A DNA stretch of 64,000 nt from Mycobacterium sp. MBM (GTDB taxonomy: Bacteria > Actinomycetota > Actinomycetes > Mycobacteriales > Mycobacteriaceae): positions 1 to 64,000 of the forward strand of contig JAKJHY010000006.1 of the NCBI GenBank assembly GCA_021648845.1, given 5' to 3'. Under the pieces are notes generated by a model. That model saw only the letters and a list, made by a program, of their open reading frames with translations. It was not told the DNA's origin and searched no databases. Shown one piece after another: positions 1 through 8,451 of this stretch; the stretch's first letter is position 1; every line of letters starts with the position of its first letter. Position numbers and translations under genes: made by a program.

Positions 1-245
1 ATCTGCTTGGACGCCGCACGCGGGCTCAGATTGCAGGCCGCGGCCACCGCGGCCTGCGCCCACGCCCAGCCGTCGATCACCTGATGGGCGTGGGCGTCGT
101 CCTCGTCGTCGCAGTGGCGGGCGATCACCTCGCCGATCAACGCCAACCGCTGCGCAGCCGCGGCGGCCTCGGTCCGGGTCGCATCCGACACCGCCGAGAT
201 GAGCGCCTCCTCACCCATCCCCGCCAACGCGAAGCTATCGAACAT
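1..245 (-). CDS. DUF222/13E12-repeat family protein, N-terminal part only
   Basis: The reverse strand reads an open frame from an ATG at 245 to the window edge, beginning MFDSFALAGMGEEALISAV and continuing through an Ala-rich helical stretch (EAAAAAQRLALIGEVIARH) to NLSPRAASKQ. This is the usual opening of the actinobacterial DUF222 (REP13E12-like) family, whose longer members end in an HNH endonuclease domain. Only about 81 residues are in the window, so an HNH domain cannot be checked. Such genes are often multicopy in mycobacteria and can behave as selfish or phage-derived elements. The family call rests on sequence pattern and memory; presence of a full-length gene is inferred. Confidence 0.75.
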   Translation of the reverse strand, partial: MFDSFALAGMGEEALISAVSDATRTEAAAAAQRLALIGEVIARHCDDEDDAHAHQVIDGWAWAQAAVAAACNLSPRAASKQ

Positions 246-334
246 GTGTGCGATACTACCGGGCTGCACCGACACGAGAGGCGGGAGTTTTCCGCCGGCG
301 GCAGAACGAGGGGGCGCCGAATCCGGGGAACAAA

Positions 335-387
335 AAACCGCCTGGCCGAGCCCACAGCGAAAGCTGAGGTGTTCAGTCAGGCGGTTT
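335..387 (-). terminator. Intrinsic-type terminator with nested hairpin
   Basis: Arms AAACCGCCTG (335-344) and CAGGCGGTTT (378-387) are perfectly complementary. Read on the minus strand, the right arm runs into TTTTTT, giving a classical stem plus U-tract. The loop holds a second small hairpin, CAGC-GAAA-GCTG (355-366), with a GNRA-type tetraloop. It would terminate minus-strand transcription coming from the small ORF at 461-583, before the DUF222 gene. U-tract terminators are uncommon in mycobacteria, so a small-RNA 3' end is also possible. Confidence 0.6.
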
Positions 388-460
388 CAATGCGCTCGGG
401 CAGGCGCGGGCGGCGCGTGGCAACTCGGCCCGGCCCGTGAAGCCGGTTAACGTGCGGCGG

Positions 461-583
461 TCAGACCGCTGCAGCGAGATCCGGGAACTGCTCGGAGGTG
501 TCACCCTCCACCAGGACGTCCCCGTGGTAGAGGGCGTCGAAATCAACCTTGATGACATCTGCGTTGGTGTCGTCGATCCACAT
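461..583 (-). CDS. Candidate 40-residue small protein, unknown function
   Basis: An ATG at 583 opens a 40-codon frame (MWIDDTNADVIKVDFDALYH... to ...EQFPDLAAAV) ending in TGA at 461-463. It can be extended to 61 residues from a TTG at 646; an in-frame TAA just upstream prevents more. The peptide is acidic, has no Cys and no evident membrane segment. No good Shine-Dalgarno precedes either start. Support is indirect: it lies in an otherwise empty spacer and is followed by a strong terminator on the same strand. I do not recognise the sequence. It could be a real small protein, a remnant of a longer gene, or noncoding. Confidence 0.35.
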   Translation of the reverse strand: MWIDDTNADVIKVDFDALYHGDVLVEGDTSEQFPDLAAAV

Positions 584-945
584 AGTGAGCAGCGTATGGG
601 TGCTGATTAAGAGATCATTGAGCCCAAGCTCGGAAATTCGTGGCAATTCTTACTGCCGGGTAGGTTTAAGCTGCTGTAGAGCTGGTAACGGCGCTTTCGC
701 CAATTGTGGAAAGTGCTCATGAACTGCGGTTATACCATCAGCCCGAAGCGGTGGCGCGGGCGCTGAAAGTTTGCCGGAACCCCCGGTACGGTCACATCTG
801 CCAGCAAATTCTTACTCATCAGTAGCGTGACCACGGTGTGTCGCTGTGACCAATGTGACAAATGAGACTGTTGTTGCCAATGGGGTTAACTCGCCAATGA
901 ACCGGAAGGTTCACCGGCTCGTGTCATCTGCAGTGTCATCGGCCA
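584..945. other. Gene-free spacer of lower GC
   Basis: About 360 bases without a convincing gene. Bases 841-900 contain 28 G or C out of 60 (47%), clearly below the flanking genes. Short repeated words such as GCCAATG appear near 876 and 891. No hairpin, tRNA or protein-like frame was seen here; it may carry regulatory sites for mmpL13 or be a scar of the adjoining DUF222-type element. Confidence 0.5.
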
Positions 946-981
946 TTGACGGCGTCACTTATCGTTGTTAACTTAACGCCG
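946..981 (+). promoter_or_regulatory. mmpL13 operon promoter with overlapping inverted repeat
   Basis: TTGACG (946-951), a 17-base spacer and TAACTT (969-974) form a near-consensus SigA-type promoter ahead of the ATG at 1004. An imperfect inverted repeat, CGTTGTTAA-C-TTAACGCCG (963-981, 7 of 9 pairs), covers the -10 element. An operator there would block the promoter, and the downstream TetR gene of the same operon (3267-3947) is the natural candidate ligand-responsive repressor. The promoter match is visible; the TetR link is inference. Confidence 0.6.
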
Positions 982-1003
982 ATAACCGTCGGAGGGATAA
1001 CCC

Positions 1004-3265
1004 ATGCTGGATCGAATCGCCCGACTCGCGATCGCCGCTCCACGACGTGTCCTGGCCGTGGCCGCGCTCATCATGGTCGGTGCCGCGATCTTCGGCATTC
1101 CGGTCGCCAAGACACTGTCCGCCGGCGGCTTCCAGGACCCCACATCGCAATCCGCCCAGGCGGCCACGCTGCTCGCCGAGAAATTCGACCAGGGCGATAT
1201 GCAGTTGATCTTCACCCTGACCTCCGACGAGGGGGCCACCGGTCCGGCCGCCACCGCGACGGGTACCGAGATCGTCAAGGCTCTCGAACAGTCCCCGCAC
1301 GTCGCGCAGGTCACCTCGGCGTGGACCGCGCCACCGCCGGCGGCCGCCGAACTGATCAGCAAGGACAAGAAGTCCGGGCTGGTCGTCGCCGGCATCACCG
1401 GCGGTGAGAACGACGCGCAGAAGTACGCCAAGACGCTCTCGGATCAACTCGCCCATGACCGCCCTGGGGTCACCGTGCGGTCCGGTGGGTCAGCGATGGT
1501 CTACGCACAGATCAACGCGCAGACCGAACGGGACCTGCTGCGCATGGAGGCCATCGCCATCCCGCTGAGTTTCCTGGTCCTGGTGTGGGTGTTCGGCGGG
1601 TTGGTGGCCGCCGCCGTGCCCATGGCCGTCGGCGGCATGGCCATCCTCGGCTCGATGTCGGTGCTGCGGCTCATCACCTTCACCACCGACGTGTCGATCT
1701 TCGCGCTCAACCTGTCCATCGCCATGGGCCTGGCCCTGGCCATCGACTACACGCTGCTGATCATCAGTCGCTATCGCGATGAACTCGCCGACGGCGTCCC
1801 GCGCGAACGCGCACTCATTCGCACCATGGCCACCGCCGGACGGACCGTCCTGTTCTCCGCGACCACCGTCGCGCTGTCCATGGTGGCGATGCTGCTGTTC
1901 CCCATGTACTTCCTGAAATCCTTCGCCTACGCCGGAGTGGCCACCGTCGGTTTCGCCGCACTCGCCGCGACGGTGGTCACGCCGGCGGCGATCTGGCTGC
2001 TCGGCGACCGGTTGAACGCCCTCAACGTGTTCGGCAAGGACCGAACGGCCAAGCCCGTCGCGCAACAGTTCTGGTACCGCTGGACGCACCGCGTGATGGC
2101 CCGTGCCATCCCGCTCGGGCTGACCGTCGTGGTCCTGCTGCTCGTGCTCGGAGCGCCGTTCCTCGGCGTGCGGTGGGGATTTCCCGATGACCGGGTGCTG
2201 CCGCCGTCGGCGTCGGCGCACCAGGTGGGGGATCAGTTGCGCGACGATTTCGTCGACAATTCGGCGACCGCGGTCACCGTCGTCATTCCCGACGCGCAGG
2301 GACTCACGCCCGGCGATTACGAGCGATACGCCGCCGAGCTGTCCCGGGTGCCGGAGGTGAGCGCGGTGTCGGTGCCGACCGGCAGCTTCACCGACGGCGC
2401 CAAGACCGGTCCACCGGTGGCCGGGGCCGGGATCGCCGACGGCAGCGCGTTCCTCACCGTCAGCAGCACGGCCCCGCTGTTCTCGGACGCCTCGGAGCAC
2501 CAGCTCGACGCACTACACGCCATCGAGGGTCCGGGCGGGCGCACCGCGCAGCTCACGGGCATCGCCCAGGTCAATCGGGACAGTGTCGAGGCCATCACCG
2601 ACCGGCTGCCCTGGGTGCTCGGGCTGATCGCCGTCATCACCTTCGGGCTGCTCTTCCTGCTCACCGGGAGCATCGTGCTGCCGGTGAAAGCCATTGTGCT
2701 GAACATTCTTTCGCTGACAGCTGCCTTCGGTGCGTTGGTCTGGATATTCCAGGAGGGCCATCTTTCGGCCCTGGGCACCACCCCGACCGGCACCCTGGTG
2801 GCCAATATGCCGGTACTGCTTTTCTGCATCGCGTTCGGGCTCTCGATGGATTACGAGGTGTTCCTGCTCGCCCGGATCCGGGAGAACTGGCTCGCATTGC
2901 GCGCCGCCGGCGGGGATGCTCCGCGACACCTCAACGACGAAGCAGTGGCCCTGGGGCTGGCCCGCACCGGGCGGGTCATCACGGCCGCTGCCTTGGTCAT
3001 GTCGATCTCGTTCGCGGCGTTGATCGCAGCCGAGGTGTCCTTCATGCGGATGTTCGGTCTCGGACTCACGCTGGCCGTCCTGGTCGATGCCACTCTGGTG
3101 CGCATGGTGTTGGTACCCGCCTTCATGCACGTGCTCGGTGGCTGGAACTGGTGGGCCCCCAAACCGCTGGCCCGGCTGCATGATCGGATCGGCATCGATG
3201 AGTCCGGCGATGCGGGGGCGGAGCGTCCCGCGCCCGCGCCCGCATCGGTGACGGACACTGTCTGA
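1004..3265 (+). CDS. mmpL13: MMPL/RND family transporter, MmpL13-like, intact
   Basis: A 753-residue RND-superfamily membrane transporter, expected to export a lipid or hydrophobic compound across the inner membrane using the proton gradient. It has an N-terminal membrane segment (about residues 13-33), an extracytoplasmic loop, a membrane block (about 180-345), a second loop and a second block (about 540-735). The paired Asp-Tyr motifs typical of MMPL proton relays are seen at D248-Y249 (AIDYTLLIISRY) and D616-Y617 (SMDYEVFLLARI). A GGAGGG Shine-Dalgarno stands 8 bases before the ATG. The gene is followed after one base by TetR and then a methyltransferase, the same set as mmpL13 and Rv1147 in M. 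tuberculosis, where (from memory) mmpL13 is split into two ORFs. Substrate is unknown. Confidence 0.85.
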   Translation: MLDRIARLAIAAPRRVLAVAALIMVGAAIFGIPVAKTLSAGGFQDPTSQSAQAATLLAEKFDQGDMQLIFTLTSDEGATGPAATATGTEIVKALEQSPHVAQVTSAWTAPPPAAAELISKDKKSGLVVAGITGGENDAQKYAKTLSDQLAHDRPGVTVRSGGSAMVYAQINAQTERDLLRMEAIAIPLSFLVLVWVFGGLVAAAVPMAVGGMAILGSMSVLRLITFTTDVSIFALNLSIAMGLALAIDYTLLIISRYRDELADGVPRERALIRTMATAGRTVLFSATTVALSMVAMLLFPMYFLKSFAYAGVATVGFAALAATVVTPAAIWLLGDRLNALNVFGKDRTAKPVAQQFWYRWTHRVMARAIPLGLTVVVLLLVLGAPFLGVRWGFPDDRVLPPSASAHQVGDQLRDDFVDNSATAVTVVIPDAQGLTPGDYERYAAELSRVPEVSAVSVPTGSFTDGAKTGPPVAGAGIADGSAFLTVSSTAPLFSDASEHQLDALHAIEGPGGRTAQLTGIAQVNRDSVEAITDRLPWVLGLIAVITFGLLFLLTGSIVLPVKAIVLNILSLTAAFGALVWIFQEGHLSALGTTPTGTLVANMPVLLFCIAFGLSMDYEVFLLARIRENWLALRAAGGDAPRHLNDEAVALGLARTGRVITAAALVMSISFAALIAAEVSFMRMFGLGLTLAVLVDATLVRMVLVPAFMHVLGGWNWWAPKPLARLHDRIGIDESGDAGAERPAPAPASVTDTV

Positions 3266-3266
3266 C

Positions 3267-3947
3267 GTGTCTGCCCAACAACAGCGGCGTCGCCGCTCCG
3301 CACGCGGCTCCGGAGAGCGGTTACACGACGAGATCCTGGACGCGGCCACCGAGTTGCTGCTGGAGACCGGGCACGCCAAATCGGTGTCCATCCGGGCGGT
3401 GGCCCAGCGGGTCGGCGTGACGTCACCGTCGATCTACCTGCACTTCGCCGACAAGGATGCGCTGCTGGACGCGGTATGTGCACGCTATTTCGAACGGCTC
3501 GACGAGGAGATGCAGCGGGTGGCCGCCGGCCAGACCTCCACCATCGAGGTGCTGCGTGCCCAGGGCTTGGCCTACGTGCGCTTCGCCAGACAGACCCCCG
3601 AGCTGTACCGCATCGCGACGATGGGCGAGGGCAGCCCCGGCAGCGACGTCGATATCACCTTGGCCAGTTCGGCTTTCGTGCACATGCGCACGACTATCGA
3701 GGCACTGATGGCCGAGGGCGTATACCCGCCCGGCGATGCGACCGCCGCCGCCCTGGAACTGTGGACCGCCGCGCACGGTGTGGCCGCCCTGCTCATCGCC
3801 AAGCCCTACCTACCGTGGGGAGATGTCGAACAGTTCACCGACCGCGTGTTGCGGTCGATATGCTGCGGGCACATCGCGACGGGTTATATCGGCCTCGACG
3901 TGGGCCCCACCGAGGCTGTCGAGAAACTCAAGGAGCTCAAGACATGA
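3267..3947 (+). CDS. TetR/AcrR family transcriptional regulator
   Basis: A 226-residue one-component repressor type. The N-terminal HTH is clear at about residues 18-64 (AATELLLETG...SIRAVAQRVGVTSPSIYLHFADK), with the conserved YLHF at the end of the recognition helix. The rest is an all-helical ligand-binding domain rich in aromatic and hydrophobic residues. A basic tail (QQQRRRRSARGSG) precedes the HTH. The GTG start lies one base after the mmpL13 stop, and the stop overlaps the next gene (ATGA), so the three genes form one translationally coupled operon. It probably represses this operon through the inverted repeat at 963-981 (inference). Confidence 0.9.
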   Translation: MSAQQQRRRRSARGSGERLHDEILDAATELLLETGHAKSVSIRAVAQRVGVTSPSIYLHFADKDALLDAVCARYFERLDEEMQRVAAGQTSTIEVLRAQGLAYVRFARQTPELYRIATMGEGSPGSDVDITLASSAFVHMRTTIEALMAEGVYPPGDATAAALELWTAAHGVAALLIAKPYLPWGDVEQFTDRVLRSICCGHIATGYIGLDVGPTEAVEKLKELKT

Positions 3948-4570
3948 GCGATATGGACAACCCCTTCTTCGCCCGGCTGTGGAAGACGCTTTCCGGGCAC
4001 GAGCCGGAAACGCTGCGACAGCTCAGGACGGCCAACCTCGCAGGGCTGGCCGGGCGCGTCTTGGAGGTCGGCGCGGGGACAGGTACCAACTTCGCGCTGT
4101 ACCCGGCCGCTGTGACCGAGGTGATCGCGCTGGAGCCCGAGCGGCGGCTGGCCGAAGTGGCCCGCCACGCCGCCGCCGCGGCGCCGGTGCCGGTGACGGT
4201 CAGCACCGCCACCATCGAGGAGTTCGACACCGACGAACGGTTCGACGCGGTGGTGTGTTCGCTGGTTCTGTGCTCCGTCGATGATCCCGACGCCGTTGTG
4301 CACCAGCTATATTCGATGATCAAGCCGGGTGGCCAACTGCGGTACCTGGAGCATGTCGCAGGGGTGGGGGTGCGTGCCAGGCTGCAGAAGGTGGCGGACG
4401 CGACCGTGTGGCCCAGGCTGCTGGGCAACTGCCACACCCACCGCAACACCGAGGCCACGATCGCGGCGGCGGGCTTCTCGGTGCAGGACGCGCGGCGCGA
4501 CCAGACGCTGCCGGGTTGGCTGCCGCTGCCGGTGTCCGAGGTCGCCATCGGACGGGCGGTGCGACCCTAA
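3944..4570 (+). CDS. Class I SAM-dependent methyltransferase (Rv1147-like)
   Basis: A 208-residue protein with SAM-binding motif [16 protein letters not shown] (about residues 38-52), the acidic end of strand 2 (IALEPERR) and a motif-IV-like [17 protein letters not shown]. It resembles the Methyltransf_11 group, including the phospholipid/UbiE-like methylases. The ATG at 3944 overlaps the TetR stop by four bases. Its operon with an MmpL exporter suggests it modifies a lipid or lipid-like cargo, but no substrate can be read from sequence. The stop codon interlocks with the stop of the convergent sirtuin gene (bases 4567-4570). Confidence 0.85.
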   Translation: MSDMDNPFFARLWKTLSGHEPETLRQLRTANLAGLAGRVLEVGAGTGTNFALYPAAVTEVIALEPERRLAEVARHAAAAAPVPVTVSTATIEEFDTDERFDAVVCSLVLCSVDDPDAVVHQLYSMIKPGGQLRYLEHVAGVGVRARLQKVADATVWPRLLGNCHTHRNTEATIAAAGFSVQDARRDQTLPGWLPLPVSEVAIGRAVRP

Positions 4571-5283
4571 CGGTGCAGCAGTGTCGGCAGTTGCTGCAGC
4601 AGGCGCGGTAGCGCGGTCGCCGACGTTTCGCGCACCACCGCAGTGGCGGCCGCGGACAGCGGGGTGGGCTGCGGATTGACCTCGATGACCGGAATGCCGT
4701 TGGCCAGCGCGGCTTCCGGAAGACCTGCGGCCGGGTAGACCACCGACGAGGTTCCGACCACGATCACCACATCGGCCTTCGCGACCGCGTGCACCGAGCG
4801 ATCCCACGCGTCATCGGGCAGCCCTTCACCGAACCAGACCACATTGGGCCGGATCAGGCCGCCACAAACGCAGCGCGGGGGCTCGATGGTCTCGACCGGC
4901 TCCGGCATCGCCGGCAACGCACCGGTGTAGGGGCGTGCGCACGCATCGCAGCGGAACTCGAACAGGCTGCCGTGCAGGTGGTAGACCCGGTTGCTACCGG
5001 CCCGCTCGTGCAGGTTGTCCACGTTCTGGGTCACCACCTGTACTTCGGCGGCGTCCTCCCACGCCGCGACCGCGAGATGGCCGGGGTTGGGGTCGACCGC
5101 ACTCATCATGTGATGGCGCCACAGGTACCACGCCCACACCCGCTCGGGGTGGCGCTGCCATCCGTCGCTGCTGGAGATCTCGTAGGGGTCGACATTCGCC
5201 CATAGACCCGTCTCGACATCGCGGAACGTCGGCACTCCGCTCTCGGCGGACATGCCCGCACCGCTCAGCACCGTCACTCGCAC
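4567..5283 (-). CDS. cobB: NAD-dependent protein deacylase, SIRT5-like sirtuin
   Basis: A 238-residue Sir2 enzyme that removes acyl groups from lysines with NAD+. Seen motifs: [14 protein letters not shown] (residues 8-21), [12 protein letters not shown] (85-96), the catalytic His in HLHGS (H104) and a zinc site (C112, C115, C138, C140). Y53 and R56 form the Y-x-x-R pair that marks class III sirtuins and binds succinyl or malonyl carboxylates, so desuccinylase activity beside deacetylation is likely. It is the Rv1151c counterpart by neighbours. The start is GTG, six bases after a TAGTTT -10 element read on the minus strand, suggesting a leaderless transcript. It is divergent to the GntR gene. 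Confidence 0.92.
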   Translation of the reverse strand: MRVTVLSGAGMSAESGVPTFRDVETGLWANVDPYEISSSDGWQRHPERVWAWYLWRHHMMSAVDPNPGHLAVAAWEDAAEVQVVTQNVDNLHERAGSNRVYHLHGSLFEFRCDACARPYTGALPAMPEPVETIEPPRCVCGGLIRPNVVWFGEGLPDDAWDRSVHAVAKADVVIVVGTSSVVYPAAGLPEAALANGIPVIEVNPQPTPLSAAATAVVRETSATALPRLLQQLPTLLHR

Positions 5284-5319
5284 CTCACCAAACTATCGCG
5301 CGTGCGACATACTGGGCAC

Positions 5320-5685
5320 GTGGGAGGTCTGGGGGAGTGGGTGCGGCTCGATCAGCAGGCTGGAGCCCCATTGTTCGATCAGCTGAGGACGCAGATCATC
5401 GATGGTGTGCGCGACGGCAGGCTCACGCCCGGCACCCGGTTGCCGACCGTCCGTGACCTCGCCGGGCAACTCGGCCTCGCGGTGAACACCGTTGCGCGGG
5501 CCTACCGCGAACTCGAAGCCGCCGGAGTGCTCGAAACCCGAGGCCGGTTCGGCTCATTCGTTGCGCGGGTCGATCCGGCCGACAACGCGATGGCGGCGGC
5601 CGCGCACGCGTTCGTGGAATCGGCACGCGCACTGGGTATCGGCAAGGACGAGGCGCTGCGGTATCTGGACACCGCCTTCGACTAG
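5320..5685 (+). CDS. GntR family regulator, YtrA-like short type
   Basis: A 121-residue regulator with an N-terminal winged [39 protein letters not shown] and [21 protein letters not shown] are diagnostic of GntR DNA-binding domains. Only a short helical tail follows, with no FCD or UTRA ligand domain, as in the YtrA subgroup. I chose the GTG at 5320 because a CATACT -10-like hexamer ends six or seven bases upstream and the resulting length equals my memory of Rv1152 (121 aa). GTG at 5302 would add six residues. YtrA-type regulators usually control adjacent ABC or membrane transport genes; none adjoins here, so its target is unclear. Its stop interlocks with the convergent PucR gene. Confidence 0.85.
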   Translation: MGGLGEWVRLDQQAGAPLFDQLRTQIIDGVRDGRLTPGTRLPTVRDLAGQLGLAVNTVARAYRELEAAGVLETRGRFGSFVARVDPADNAMAAAAHAFVESARALGIGKDEALRYLDTAFD

Positions 5686-6884
5686 CCGGTCCAGCGCAGC
5701 ACATCCAGCGCGACAGCCACGCCGACGCTCTGTTCGGCCAGCGGTCGCGGCAGCAGTTCGTCGGCGCGGGCCAGCCGGCGCAGCAGAGTGTTGCGATGCG
5801 TGTACAACCGCGCCGCCGCGCGGGATGCGTTGCACTGGCTGTCGATGAATACCCGCACCGTCTCCTGCAACTCGCTGCCGGCGGTGGCGAGATCTCCGAG
5901 CACACGCGCGACGAAATCGTTGCTGCGATCGGGGTCGGCGGTGATCAGCGACACCATCTCGACATCGGTGAACCTGGCCACCTGCTGCCGCGAATGCAGC
6001 CGCGCCATCATCTGCTGGGTGGTGATCGCTTCGAAATGGCTGCGCCGGAAACCGTCCAGGCCGTCGCCGGTGGTGCCGGCCGCCACCCGGACGTCCGCGG
6101 CACCGGCCACCGCCGCGTCGAGGCTGGCCTGGTCGACGTCACCCGGTGTCCACACCCAGCGGGTGGCACTGCTGGCCAGCACGCTCAGCGGCCGGCCGCC
6201 GCCGGTGCGGCCGATGGTGTCGGCGGCCCGGTCCAGCCGGGTCAGATCGCCGTCATGGGTGTCGGTCCAGATGACGGCCGCGGTGTGGCGGCCGGTGAGC
6301 GCGTAGCCCAGGCGCTGTTCGGCACGCGGGCGCGGAATGGGCGCCCCGTCGAGCAGCAGGGCGACGGTCTCCCGGCGCTCAGCGTGGCTGCCGTGGGTGA
6401 GCTCGTCGCGCTCCAGCTCGATCTGCGCGGCGATACCCGCCAGCGTCGCGTCCACGAACGCACTGATGGATCGGGAACACGCCTGCAGCAGATCATGCAA
6501 CTCGGTCGCATCGGAGGTCAGCTCGAAGGCGATCTCCATCAACCGGCGCCACGCCACCCCCTCACCTACCCGGTAGGCGTCCAGCGGGAAGGTGTTGATC
6601 CCGCGTCGCACCAGTTCCCGCGCGATGCTGAGCGGTTCCGGCCCGGTGTTGGGTGGCACCGGGGACCCGGGTTCGCGCACGTTCGCAGTGGCCCAGAAGA
6701 ACAGGTTGGCCCGGTTGCTCCGGCTGACCGCGGCGGCGAGTTCCGGGTCGGCGGCGATGGCCGGACTGGCGGCCAACACGGCCCGGTCGAGTTCGTCGAG
6801 CCATTCCGGGCGGGCGTTGACGACGATCTGCGCGCATTGCCGGATCAGATCTTGGACCCGTGCGGACGGCGGCGTCTCAACCAT
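5682..6884 (-). CDS. PucR/CdaR family transcriptional regulator
   Basis: A 400-residue protein ending in the PucR C-terminal HTH ([38 protein letters not shown]), which binds DNA in purine, sugar-diacid and amino-acid catabolic regulators. The middle holds a degenerate GGDEF-like fold typical of the family and the N-terminal half is a helical sensory region. The ATG at 6884 is preferred; an upstream GTG at 6917 would lie inside a perfect inverted repeat (6903-6919). It is transcribed away from the EthA-like monooxygenase gene, so it most likely regulates that gene. This pairing resembles ethA-ethR in layout but uses a different regulator family. Confidence 0.85.
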   Translation of the reverse strand: MVETPPSARVQDLIRQCAQIVVNARPEWLDELDRAVLAASPAIAADPELAAAVSRSNRANLFFWATANVREPGSPVPPNTGPEPLSIARELVRRGINTFPLDAYRVGEGVAWRRLMEIAFELTSDATELHDLLQACSRSISAFVDATLAGIAAQIELERDELTHGSHAERRETVALLLDGAPIPRPRAEQRLGYALTGRHTAAVIWTDTHDGDLTRLDRAADTIGRTGGGRPLSVLASSATRWVWTPGDVDQASLDAAVAGAADVRVAAGTTGDGLDGFRRSHFEAITTQQMMARLHSRQQVARFTDVEMVSLITADPDRSNDFVARVLGDLATAGSELQETVRVFIDSQCNASRAAARLYTHRNTLLRRLARADELLPRPLAEQSVGVAVALDVLRWTG

Positions 6885-6902
6885 GGCTGCAGCGTAGAAG
6901 GA

Positions 6903-6919
6903 TGGTGCATTGTGCACCA
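6903..6919. promoter_or_regulatory. Perfect inverted repeat, candidate operator for the monooxygenase
   Basis: TGGTGCA-ttg-TGCACCA: seven-base arms with a three-base spacer, in the 100-base gap between the divergent PucR (start 6884) and flavin monooxygenase (start 6985) genes. The symmetry and position suit a dimeric regulator acting on both promoters. No clear -10/-35 pair was identified around it. Binding by the adjacent PucR protein is inference. Confidence 0.55.
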
Positions 6920-6984
6920 GTACTTCGGCTTTATGGGGTGTTTGGGCCTGGATGCGGCACGGCCGGCGCCGCGATCATCTATCC

Positions 6985-8451
6985 ATGGAATCAGTTGATG
7001 TGGTGATCGTGGGGGCTGGGATCTCCGGTATCGGGGCCGCCTACTATCTGCAGCGCGAACATCCGGGCCGGAGCTTCGCCATTCTGGAGTCGCGCGGCGC
7101 CACCGGCGGCACCTGGGATCTCTTCCGCTACCCCGGGATCCGGTCGGACTCGGACCTGCACACCTTCGGCTACGAGTTCAAACCGTGGCGTGACGAACAT
7201 GCCATCGCCACGGCCGACAAGATCCTGGCCTATCTCCGAGAAACCGTGGACGAGAACGGTATCGAGGACAAGATCCGGTTTCATCACCGGGTACTGGGCG
7301 CGGCATGGAACAGTGCGGATGCCCGCTGGATCGTCGACGTCGAGCACGACGGCGACCGCTTCGCGCTCAGCGCCAACTGGTTGTTCTGCGCCGGCGGCTA
7401 CTACCGCTACGACGAGGGCTTCACCCCGGAGTTCGCCGGGCGGGAGCGGTTCGGCGGGCAGATCATCCATCCCCAGCACTGGCCCGAGGACCTCGACTGC
7501 ACCGGAAAGAAGGTGGTGGTCATCGGCAGCGGCGCCACCGCGGTGACGTTGGTGCCGTCGATGGCGGCCACCGCCGGGCACGTGACGATGCTGCAGCGCT
7601 CGCCGACCTATGTCATGCCGGTGCCGGGCAAGGACGGCTTCGCCAACACCGCCCGCAGGTTGTTGGGCGACGACCGGGGGTATGCCCTGGCTCGTCGCAA
7701 GAACATCGCCAAACAGCGCGCGGTCTACACGTTCTGCCAGAAGTACCCGACCGCGGCGCGGTGGCTGATCCGCCGGATCAACGCCAGTAAGCTGCCCGAC
7801 GGTTACCCGGTCGACGAGCACTTCAGCCCGCGCTACAACCCGTGGGATCAACGGTTGTGCGCGGTTCCCGATGCCGACCTGTTCGAGGTCATCAGCAACG
7901 GCAGCGCCTCGGTGGTCACCGATCGGATCTCGTGCTTCACCGAGACCGGTGTCCTGCTGGAGTCCGGCCGCGAGCTTGAGGCCGATATCATCGTCACCGC
8001 AACGGGATTGAATGTTCAGCTCTTCGGTGGGATCACCCTGTCGGTGGACGGCGAGCCGGTCGATTTTGCGCGGACCGTGGCCTACAAGGGCATCATGCTC
8101 AGCGGTGTGCCGAACTTCGCCTTCGCCTTCGGCTACACCAACTCGTCGTGGACGCTGAAGGTTGGGCTGCTGTGCGAACACTTCTGCCGGCTGCTCAGCT
8201 ATATGGACGAGCACGGATTCGCCCACGTGCGTCCCGAACTCGACGATCCGTCGATGCCCACCAAACCGCTGCTGGACTTCGCCGCCGGCTACGTGCAGCG
8301 CGTCATCGACGAGATTCCCCGCCAAGGGGTGGACGGTCCGTGGCAGATGACGATGAACTACACCGTCGATGCCGAGGTACTCCGTAACGGGCCCGTCGAG
8401 GATGCCGCGCTGAAATTCGGTGCGCTCAGCCGAATTCCAGCCGCGTTGTGA
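6985..8451 (+). CDS. Flavin-containing Baeyer-Villiger-type monooxygenase, EthA-like
   Basis: A 488-residue FAD/NADPH monooxygenase. It shows the FAD-binding GAGISG (residues 10-15), the following GATGGTWDLFRYPGIRSDSD, the Baeyer-Villiger fingerprint FxGxxxHxxxWP (FGGQIIHPQHWP, about 156-167), the NADPH site VVVIGSGATAVT and the C-terminal TATGLN. Length and many segments match EthA, the activator of ethionamide, as remembered, yet the gene lacks a TetR (EthR) neighbour, so it is better called an EthA paralogue. It would insert oxygen next to ketones or oxidise sulfur in thioamide/thioketone compounds. The last 26 bases overlap the convergent methyltransferase gene. Confidence 0.88.
   Translation: MESVDVVIVGAGISGIGAAYYLQREHPGRSFAILESRGATGGTWDLFRYPGIRSDSDLHTFGYEFKPWRDEHAIATADKILAYLRETVDENGIEDKIRFHHRVLGAAWNSADARWIVDVEHDGDRFALSANWLFCAGGYYRYDEGFTPEFAGRERFGGQIIHPQHWPEDLDCTGKKVVVIGSGATAVTLVPSMAATAGHVTMLQRSPTYVMPVPGKDGFANTARRLLGDDRGYALARRKNIAKQRAVYTFCQKYPTAARWLIRRINASKLPDGYPVDEHFSPRYNPWDQRLCAVPDADLFEVISNGSASVVTDRISCFTETGVLLESGRELEADIIVTATGLNVQLFGGITLSVDGEPVDFARTVAYKGIMLSGVPNFAFAFGYTNSSWTLKVGLLCEHFCRLLSYMDEHGFAHVRPELDDPSMPTKPLLDFAAGYVQRVIDEIPRQGVDGPWQMTMNYTVDAEVLRNGPVEDAALKFGALSRIPAAL

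Noticed and set aside
1490..2500. Long antisense frame across mmpL13
   Set aside because: Same codon-bias shadow; repetitive His/Arg/Gly translation with no domain.
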